Assembly (NCBI GenBank): GCA_036266975.1 | Contig: DATAWZ010000199.1 | Span: 1-11,179 of the forward strand | DNA length: 11,179 nucleotides | Origin: DATAWZ01 sp036266975 | GTDB lineage: Bacteria; Actinomycetota; Thermoleophilia; Solirubrobacterales; Solirubrobacteraceae | Reading direction: 5' to 3' | In this document: in pieces, positions 1 to 5,318 of the stretch | How the letters are laid out: the number at the start of each line of letters is the position of its first letter | Position numbering within the stretch: position 1 is the first letter of the stretch | Made by a program: the position numbers and the translations under genes | Notes under the pieces: generated by a model | The model's input: the letters and a program-made list of their open reading frames with translations, nothing else | Databases searched by the model: none | Told to the model about the DNA's origin: nothing

Positions 1-246
1 GGCCGGGTCAAGCGCATCGAGCTCGCGCCGGCTGGCCGCGCCGGCGCGTCGGTCATCTGGCACGGCTCACCCGACGCTCCGGGACCGGTCTCCACGCAGT
101 GCCACGCGGTGGTGACGCTGCGGGTCTCTGGCGCCGGCGCCCGCGGTTCGGTGTCGATCGGCGTGCGCGGCGACTACCTGGGCGTGTGCGACCCTCCGGG
201 CGCGTTCCGTGTCGGCCCCTTCGTCGGGCCGCCGTTTCACTACTGA
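1..246 (+). CDS. C-terminal part of a hypothetical protein, possibly DUF4232 family
   Basis: This reading frame is open from the left edge and ends at TGA 244-246, leaving the last 81 residues of a protein whose start lies outside the window. The visible part is rich in Gly, Val and Ala with short beta-like stretches. It has two cysteines (in STQCHAVV and GVCDPPGAF) and ends in GAFRVGPFVGPPFHY. The pattern of a hydrophobic strand, a Cys, then a strand closing in 'VGPF' recalls the end of DUF4232 domains, which are common in secreted or lipoprotein actinobacterial proteins of unknown function. I cannot confirm this without a profile search. The codon pattern fits the neighbours. Its stop overlaps the end of the convergent flavin reductase gene by 7 bp. 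Confidence 0.6.
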   Translation, partial: GRVKRIELAPAGRAGASVIWHGSPDAPGPVSTQCHAVVTLRVSGAGARGSVSIGVRGDYLGVCDPPGAFRVGPFVGPPFHY

Positions 247-866
247 GACCGGCCGCCGTAGTGGCCGGGCCACCCGGCGAGAGGGATCCGGTCGATCGAG
301 CGGATCTCGCCCAGCAGCGACCAGTCGTTGGCGCCCAGGCGGGCGAGCGGGCGCAGCGCCTCGATCGCCGGGCGCCCGTCGCGGAGCACCGCCTCGTCGA
401 TGGCGGCGTGCAGGACGCGACCCATGACCACGCTCGAGCCGCCGAAGGAGACGACGCAGTGCAGCTCGCATTCGAGCGCGACCGGCGAGGCGGACACGCG
501 CGGCGGGGCGACGTGGCGGCTGGGCTCGCGCTGCACGCCGACCGCGTCGAACTCGCTCACCTCCGGCGGGAAATCGGTCGCGGTGGCGTTGATCTGCTCG
601 AACAGCGGTTCGGGCGAGAGGCTCACCACGAACTCGCGGGTGCGCTCGATGTTGCGCAGCGAGTCCTTGCGACCGACCGAGGTGAACTGCACGATCGGCG
701 GCTCGACCGAGGAGACCGTGAAGAACGAATGCGGGGCGAGGTTGTCGACGCCCTCGGGGGATCGCGAGGACACCCACGCGATCGGTCGCGGCACGACCAC
801 CGCGGTCAACAGGTGGTAGAAGGCGCCGTGGCGGGTGTCGGCGGGGTCGATCTCGACGCGGGTCAT
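240..866 (-). CDS. Flavin reductase-like FMN-binding split-barrel protein
   Basis: This 208-residue protein belongs to the flavin reductase-like (DIM6/NTAB, COG1853) family. Such proteins bind FMN in a split beta-barrel and usually reduce free flavin with NAD(P)H for a partner monooxygenase, or use bound FMN themselves. Residues 26-60 carry the family core: PRPIAWVSS, then GVDNLAPHSFFTVSS and PPIVQFT. A second block, KDSLRNIERTREFVVSLS (67-84), and MGRVLH (148-153) are also typical, and the length is normal. It starts at ATG 866-864 on the minus strand. No clear Shine-Dalgarno is visible upstream, so it may be leaderless or weakly translated. It diverges from the SDR gene with 32 bp between start codons, suggesting shared regulation. 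No oxygenase partner is present in the window, so the exact reaction is unknown. Confidence 0.87.
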   Translation of the reverse strand: MTRVEIDPADTRHGAFYHLLTAVVVPRPIAWVSSRSPEGVDNLAPHSFFTVSSVEPPIVQFTSVGRKDSLRNIERTREFVVSLSPEPLFEQINATATDFPPEVSEFDAVGVQREPSRHVAPPRVSASPVALECELHCVVSFGGSSVVMGRVLHAAIDEAVLRDGRPAIEALRPLARLGANDWSLLGEIRSIDRIPLAGWPGHYGGRSQ

Positions 867-886
867 TGCGCGATCGACAGTCTGCC

Positions 887-890
887 AGGA
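887..890 (+). promoter_or_regulatory. Shine-Dalgarno that decides the SDR start
   Basis: AGGA lies 8 nt before ATG 899. The same frame also offers TTG 866 and ATG 890, but neither is preceded by a purine-rich site. The SDR fold usually begins a few residues before the first strand, as it does when starting at 899. Confidence 0.55.
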
Positions 891-898
891 TGGGCGCC

Positions 899-1657
899 AT
901 GTTCGACCTACACGAACGCGTCGCGCTCATCACCGGCGGAAGCCGGGGCCTGGGGCGCGAGATCGCCTTTGCCTACGCTCGCGCGGGCGCGACCGTCGTG
1001 GTGGCCAGCCGCAAGCAGGACGCGTGCGTGGCCACCGCCGCCGAGATCAGCCAGGCCAGCGGCCGCGAGGCCCTGGGCCTGGCCTGCCACGTCGGCCGCT
1101 GGGCCGAGTGCGATGCGCTCGCCGACGCGGTCCGCGAGCGTTACGGGCGGATCGACATCCTCGTCAACAACGCCGGGCTCTCGCCGCTGTATCCCTCGCT
1201 GGCCGAGGTCACCGAGGAGCTCTTCGACAAGGTGCTGGCGGTCAACCTGAAGGGCGCCTTCCGGCTGTCCTCGCTGATCGGGACGCGCATGGTCGCCGAC
1301 GGCGGGGGCTGCATCATCAACGTCAGCAGCATCGGCGCGATCTCGCCCTCGCCGGTCGAGCTGCCCTATGCGGCGGCCAAGGCCGGTCTGAACGCGCTGA
1401 CCGCCGGCATGGCGCGGACCTTCGCGCCGACGGTACGCGTCAACGGGATCATGCCGGGGCCGTTCCTGACCGACATCGCGGGCGCCTGGGACATGGACGC
1501 GTTCAACGCCCGCGCGCCGAAGGAGATCGCCCTGCAGCGCGGGGGCGAGCCGGGCGAGATCGTCGGGGCCGCGCTGTACCTGGCCAGTGACGCTGCGAGC
1601 TACACAACCGGAACGACGATCACCGTCGACGGGGGCATGACCTCCTCACGACCCTAA
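899..1657 (+). CDS. SDR-family oxidoreductase (classical short-chain dehydrogenase)
   Basis: This 252-residue classical short-chain dehydrogenase/reductase interconverts an alcohol and a ketone (or a similar group) using NAD(P)H. The cofactor motif TGGSRGLG is at 12-19, NNAG at 90-93, the structural Asn at 116 (VNLKG), and the catalytic Ser144, Tyr157 and Lys161 (YAAAK) are all in place. The C-terminal strand ITVDGG (241-246) closes the Rossmann fold. Ser37-Arg38 after the second strand, instead of an acidic residue, suggests a preference for NADP(H); this is inference. I start at ATG 899 (MFDLHERVALITGG) because of the AGGA site 8 nt upstream. The frame extends to TTG 866, but those extra residues look non-homologous. 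The zwf gene follows after 9 bp, with its ribosome site overlapping this TAA, so co-transcription is likely. The substrate cannot be named. Confidence 0.93.
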   Translation: MFDLHERVALITGGSRGLGREIAFAYARAGATVVVASRKQDACVATAAEISQASGREALGLACHVGRWAECDALADAVRERYGRIDILVNNAGLSPLYPSLAEVTEELFDKVLAVNLKGAFRLSSLIGTRMVADGGGCIINVSSIGAISPSPVELPYAAAKAGLNALTAGMARTFAPTVRVNGIMPGPFLTDIAGAWDMDAFNARAPKEIALQRGGEPGEIVGAALYLASDAASYTTGTTITVDGGMTSSRP

Positions 1658-1661
1658 GGAG
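1656..1661 (+). promoter_or_regulatory. Strong Shine-Dalgarno of zwf overlapping the SDR stop codon
   Basis: AAGGAG begins inside the TAA stop (1655-1657) of the SDR gene and lies 5 nt before ATG 1667. This arrangement allows translational coupling and supports an SDR-zwf operon. Confidence 0.75.
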
Positions 1662-1666
1662 AGCCG

Positions 1667-3061
1667 ATGGACACCGACGCCGACGCCTTCGTCATCTTCG
1701 GGATCACCGGGGACCTTGCGAAGAAGATGACCCTGCGCTCGCTCTACCGGCTCGAGCGGCGCGGGCTCCTGAACTGCCCGATCATCGGGGTCGCGTCCGA
1801 CGACTGGTCGGTCGACCACCTGCGCGATCACGCGCGCGGTTCGATCCAGGCCGCCGGCGAGACCGTTGACGACGATATTTTTTCCCGGTTCGCCGCCCGC
1901 CTCTCCTACGTGTCCGGCGACTTTTCCGACTCCGGGACGTACGAGCGGGTGCAGGGCGCACTCGGCGGCGCCAAGCAGCCGACCTTCTACCTGGAGATCC
2001 CGCCGTCGCTGTTCGGGATGGTCGTCGGTGGCCTGGCCAAGGTCGGACTGCTCGCGCACGGCGAGCGCGTTGTGGTCGAGAAGCCGTTCGGGCACGACCT
2101 CGCCTCGGCCCGCGCTCTCGCGCAGGAACTGCACCAGTGCCTGGAGGAGTCCCAGCTCTACCGCATCGACCACTTCCTGGGCAAGATGGGGCTCACCGAG
2201 ATCCTCTACCTGCGCTTCGCCAACACGATGCTCGAGCCGGCGTGGAACCGCCACCACGTCGCCTACGTGCAGATCACGATGGCCGAGCAGTTCGGCGTGG
2301 AGGACCGCGGGCACTTCTACGACCCGGTCGGCGCGCTGCGCGACGTCGTCGTCAACCACCTGCTCCAGCTCGTCGCCGCCGCGGCGATGGAGCCGCCCGG
2401 CGGCCCGGACCCGGACACCCTGAACATCTCCAAGCTCGCCGTCTTCCGGGCGATCGACCCGGCCAACCCGGCTCGCTACGTGCGCGGGCAATACGAGGGC
2501 TACCGCCAGATCGACGGGGTGGCCGCGGACTCGCAGACCGAGACCTATGCCGCGCTTCGCCTGGACATCGACAACTGGCGCTGGCACGGCGTTCCGTTCT
2601 TCATCCGCACCGGCAAGCGGCTGGCGACCACCCAGACCGAGGTGCGCCTCGTCTATCGCCACCCGCCGCGTCTGGCCTTCATCACCGCCGGCCCGGGCCG
2701 CCGCCCGGCGCCGAGCCAACTCGTGATTCGCCTGGACCCGTCGACCGGGATCCAGGTCGTCCTCGACGCCCAGCGCGCCGACAAGAGCGGGCCGTGCGAG
2801 ATCGAGCTCGACATGACCTTCGCGCACGAGGGGGGCGAGGGCGCCACCCCGTACGAGGTCCTGCTGCACGCCGCGCTGAGCGGCGACCGCACCCACTTCA
2901 CCGACCAGGCGAGCGTGGAGGAGACCTGGCGGATCATCCAGCCGCTGCTCGACGCGCCGCCGTCGGTGCAGCCCTACGCGCCCGACTCGTGGGGGCCCGA
3001 GGGGGCCGCCCGCCTGCTGGGCGGCTTCGGCGCCTGGCATGCGCCGTGGCTGGATAGTTGA
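1667..3061 (+). CDS. zwf: Glucose-6-phosphate 1-dehydrogenase, divergent clade
   Basis: This 464-residue cytoplasmic enzyme of the Zwf family oxidises glucose 6-phosphate to 6-phosphogluconolactone and makes NADPH, the first step of the oxidative pentose phosphate pathway. The Rossmann motif FGITGDLAKK is at 11-20 (commonly GASGDLAKRK), followed by YLEIPPSLF (108-116) and EKPFGHD (138-144). The active-site signature RIDHFLGKMG (166-175) contains Asp168 and His169. GHFYDPVGALRDVVVNH (215-231) ends in His231, the expected catalytic base, and IRTGKRL is at 313-319. The signature differs from the textbook D-H-Y-L-G-K-[EQK]: Tyr is Phe170 and the last position is Met174. The rest of the block (LRFANTMLEPAWNR) is intact, so I expect an active enzyme, perhaps of an actinobacterial paralogous group. 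None of the usual pentose-phosphate partners (opcA, pgl, gnd, tal) is adjacent. This suggests local NADPH supply for its operon. Confidence 0.94.
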   Translation: MDTDADAFVIFGITGDLAKKMTLRSLYRLERRGLLNCPIIGVASDDWSVDHLRDHARGSIQAAGETVDDDIFSRFAARLSYVSGDFSDSGTYERVQGALGGAKQPTFYLEIPPSLFGMVVGGLAKVGLLAHGERVVVEKPFGHDLASARALAQELHQCLEESQLYRIDHFLGKMGLTEILYLRFANTMLEPAWNRHHVAYVQITMAEQFGVEDRGHFYDPVGALRDVVVNHLLQLVAAAAMEPPGGPDPDTLNISKLAVFRAIDPANPARYVRGQYEGYRQIDGVAADSQTETYAALRLDIDNWRWHGVPFFIRTGKRLATTQTEVRLVYRHPPRLAFITAGPGRRPAPSQLVIRLDPSTGIQVVLDAQRADKSGPCEIELDMTFAHEGGEGATPYEVLLHAALSGDRTHFTDQASVEETWRIIQPLLDAPPSVQPYAPDSWGPEGAARLLGGFGAWHAPWLDS

Positions 3062-3088
3062 CACGCTGTAGCGCGTAGGCACAACGAG

Positions 3089-3094
3089 AGGGAG
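3089..3094 (+). promoter_or_regulatory. Purine-rich ribosome-binding site of the acyl-CoA synthetase gene
   Basis: The purine-only stretch 3086-3099 includes AGGGAG, 6 nt before ATG 3101. It fixes the start. The 39-bp gap after zwf also holds a tiny CGCT-GT-AGCG stem (3064-3073), too weak to call a terminator. Confidence 0.6.
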
Positions 3095-3100
3095 AGAGAC

Positions 3101-4765
3101 ATGGAGTTCGACGTCACCAGCCTGCACGGACGGAGGGCGAGTCGCCGCTGGGAGCGCACGAGCGTGGGCGACATCCTGGAGCGCGTCACGTGGAGCCGCC
3201 CGGACAAGCTCGCGATCGTGGGCCACGACGGCGCCTATGCATCGTCGGCGTTCTCGCGCCTGACCTACCGCGAAGCCGACCAGCTCGCCAACCGCGCGGG
3301 CAACGCGATGCTCGCGCGCGGCGTCCCGCGCGGCGGCCGCGTGATGCTCTTCTGCGACAACTCGGTCGAGGCGTTCCTGGCCAAGCTGGGGGCGGCGAAG
3401 GCCGGCCTGGTGTGCGCGCCGCTGAACACGATGGTCGCGCCGGACATGGCCGCGCACCTGATCGAGCGCATGGAGCCCAGCCTGGCGATCGTCGACGACG
3501 AGCTGTGGGCCGCCGCCGAGCCCGGGTTCACCGAGGCCGGGCTGCGCCCGGACGTGACGATCGCCCTCGACGGGGAGGTCGTGCCGGGCAGCGTCTCCTT
3601 CGAGGAGTTCATCGCCGACGCGCCGGCCGACGAGCCCGACGTGGAGATCCACGGCGATGACATCTGGCAGGTCCTGTTCACCTCCGGGACGACCTCGATG
3701 CCCAAGGCGGCGATGCAGTCGCACATCACCGCGCACTTCGCGGCCTACAGCTTCGCGGTGACGCTCAGCCGTGGCGTTCACCACGAGGCCGAGACGTGTC
3801 TGGGCTGCTTCCTGCCGATCATCTACCACGTCGGCGACCAGGCCTTCGGGCTCTCGCCCTTCCTGTGCGCGGGGACGCTGGTGATCGGCCGGCGCCCGGA
3901 CCCGGTCGGGCTCGCCGAGGCGATCACGCGCGAGCGGATCACCGCGCTGTGGGCGGGCTCGCCGGCGATGCTCACTGGGCTGGCTGACACGCTCGAGGCC
4001 GGACGCACCCACTACAACGCGCGCAGCCTGCGCGCGGCGCTCTACGGGTGGGCCGCACTCCCGCAGGGCACGCTGGCCACCCTCAAGCGCCACTGCGGCG
4101 AGGAGTTCTGCGCGACCGAGATCCTCGGGCAGACCGAGTGCGTCAGCTGCCACCGCTTCAGCACCGACGAGTTCGACGAGGTCTACCGGCGCACGGCGCC
4201 GCAGGAGAACTACGTCGGGCGGCCGAGCCCGATCCTCGCCGCGCAGATCGTCGACCCGCTCGGCGTGCCGCTGCCCGACGACTCCCCCGAGCCCGGCGAG
4301 GTCGTCTACCGCTCGCCGTCGATGACCGCCGGCTACTACCGCGACGAGGAGGCCACTCGTGAGGCGTTCCGCGGCGGCTGGTTCCACTCGGGCGACAGCT
4401 GCGCGGTGGGGCTCGAGGGCCAGCGCGTGATGCTCGACCGTTACAAGGACATGATCAAATCCGGCGGGGAGAACGTCTCGAGCCTGCGCGTGGAGGCGGT
4501 CCTGCACCAGCACCCGAAGATCGAGAGGGCCGCGGTGGTCGGGCTCGCCCACGACCACTGGGGCGAGGCGGTGACCGCGTTCGTCGTCGGCAGCGGCTGG
4601 GAGGAGCAGGAGGTCATCGCCTTCTGCCGCGCCCGGCTCGCCGGGTTCGAGACGCCCAAGCGCGTGGTCGGCATCGACGAGCTGCCGCAGACGGTGGGCG
4701 GGAAGGTACTGAAGTACAAGCTGCGGGCCGCACACGCGGATATATACGCCGCGAGCTCTCGGTAG
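3101..4765 (+). CDS. Acyl-CoA synthetase / AMP-dependent carboxylate-CoA ligase
   Basis: This 554-residue ANL-superfamily enzyme is expected to activate a carboxylic acid with ATP to an acyl-adenylate and then a CoA thioester. The P-loop-like A3 motif TSGTTSMPKAAM is at 194-205, GQTEC (A5) at 343-347, and GGWFHSGD (A7) at 425-432. DRYKDMIKSGGENVSS (A8 hinge) is at 446-461, and LPQTVGGKVLK (A10) at 528-538 holds the predicted adenylation lysine, Lys535. Length and domain order are normal for FadD-type or aryl-CoA ligases. A3 differs from the common TSGTTGxPKG: Ser198 replaces one Gly and Ala203 another, which could mark a subfamily. The substrate may be a fatty, alicyclic or aromatic acid. The gene follows zwf by 39 bp, probably in the same operon, alongside an SDR and a divergent flavin reductase. 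That context suggests breakdown or modification of an organic acid. Confidence 0.92.
   Translation: MEFDVTSLHGRRASRRWERTSVGDILERVTWSRPDKLAIVGHDGAYASSAFSRLTYREADQLANRAGNAMLARGVPRGGRVMLFCDNSVEAFLAKLGAAKAGLVCAPLNTMVAPDMAAHLIERMEPSLAIVDDELWAAAEPGFTEAGLRPDVTIALDGEVVPGSVSFEEFIADAPADEPDVEIHGDDIWQVLFTSGTTSMPKAAMQSHITAHFAAYSFAVTLSRGVHHEAETCLGCFLPIIYHVGDQAFGLSPFLCAGTLVIGRRPDPVGLAEAITRERITALWAGSPAMLTGLADTLEAGRTHYNARSLRAALYGWAALPQGTLATLKRHCGEEFCATEILGQTECVSCHRFSTDEFDEVYRRTAPQENYVGRPSPILAAQIVDPLGVPLPDDSPEPGEVVYRSPSMTAGYYRDEEATREAFRGGWFHSGDSCAVGLEGQRVMLDRYKDMIKSGGENVSSLRVEAVLHQHPKIERAAVVGLAHDHWGEAVTAFVVGSGWEEQEVIAFCRARLAGFETPKRVVGIDELPQTVGGKVLKYKLRAAHADIYAASSR
4741..4746 (+). promoter_or_regulatory. Candidate -10 element for the FKBP gene inside the end of the ligase gene
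   Basis: TATATA stands out in otherwise GC-rich DNA, 29 nt before ATG 4776. It falls in codons GAT ATA TAC, and ATA is expected to be rare in such a genome. No good -35 hexamer is seen 16-18 bp upstream, so this is a weak candidate for a promoter serving the FKBP and phosphatase genes. Confidence 0.3.
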
Positions 4766-4775
4766 CCTCACGGCA

Positions 4776-5309
4776 ATGAAAACCACTGCACTCCTCCCCC
4801 TCGCTGGGCTGGCGGCGCTCGGCGCCCTGGCCGGATGCGGCTCTTCCTCGAACACGTCGAACATTCCGGCCGCCGCGGCGCCGACCACGGTGGCGGCCTC
4901 GGCCCTGCCGACGGTCCCGCCGGCGCTCAAGAGCGAGCCGACGATCACGGTGCCCAAGGGTCCTCCGCCCAAGACGCTGAAGGTCATCAACCTGGTCACC
5001 GGCACCGGTCCGGCGATCAAGACCGGCGACTCGCTGACCGGCAACTATGTCGGCGTGCTCTACAAGACCGGCAAGGTCTTCAGCTCCTCCTGGACGACCG
5101 GGACGCAGGGGTTCAACTTCACGCTGAAGGCGGGCGTCGGCGGAGTGATCGCCGGCTGGGTGCAGGGCCTGCAGGGGATGCGGGTCGGCGGCCGACGCCA
5201 ACTGATCATCCCGCCCGCGCTCGCCTACGGCGCGACCGGATCACCGCCGACGATCCCGGGCAACTCGACGCTGGTCTTCGACGTCGATATCGACTCGCTC
5301 AACTCCTAG
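4776..5309 (+). CDS. FKBP-type peptidyl-prolyl cis-trans isomerase, predicted lipoprotein
   Basis: This 177-residue exported protein starts with a signal peptide (MKTT, then a hydrophobic stretch 5-18) ending in the lipobox LAGC, so Cys21 is predicted to be lipidated and to anchor it outside the membrane. A Ser/Pro/Ala-rich tether (22-65) leads to one FKBP domain (about 67-175), which should catalyse proline isomerisation in exported proteins. Recognisable pocket residues by comparison with FKBP12 are Tyr91, Val124-Ile125, Trp128 (VIAGW), Tyr151 (AYGATG) and Phe168 (LVFDVDI). The usual Asp in 'FDSS' is replaced by Ser103 (VFSSSW), which may alter activity. The start codon lies 10 bp after the ligase stop and has no clear Shine-Dalgarno. 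The phosphatase gene follows after 9 bp. The family call is firm; the client proteins are unknown. Confidence 0.93.
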   Translation: MKTTALLPLAGLAALGALAGCGSSSNTSNIPAAAAPTTVAASALPTVPPALKSEPTITVPKGPPPKTLKVINLVTGTGPAIKTGDSLTGNYVGVLYKTGKVFSSSWTTGTQGFNFTLKAGVGGVIAGWVQGLQGMRVGGRRQLIIPPALAYGATGSPPTIPGNSTLVFDVDIDSLNS

Positions 5310-5318
5310 CGGCATGCG

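Noticed and set aside
1874..1885. Run of six T in zwf (codons GAT ATT TTT TCC) as a programmed frameshift or internal promoter
   Set aside because: The zwf frame continues intact with family motifs on both sides, no classic slippery heptamer fits the frame and no -35 is present.
3064..3073. CGCT-GT-AGCG hairpin between zwf and the ligase as a terminator
   Set aside because: A 4-bp stem with a 2-nt loop is too small and there is no T-run; the genes look co-transcribed.
1646..5044. Open frame of 1132 codons on the minus strand across zwf, the ligase and FKBP
   Set aside because: It is an antisense shadow: very rich in Arg, Val, Ala and His, with no domain. The plus strand there holds complete, motif-bearing enzymes.
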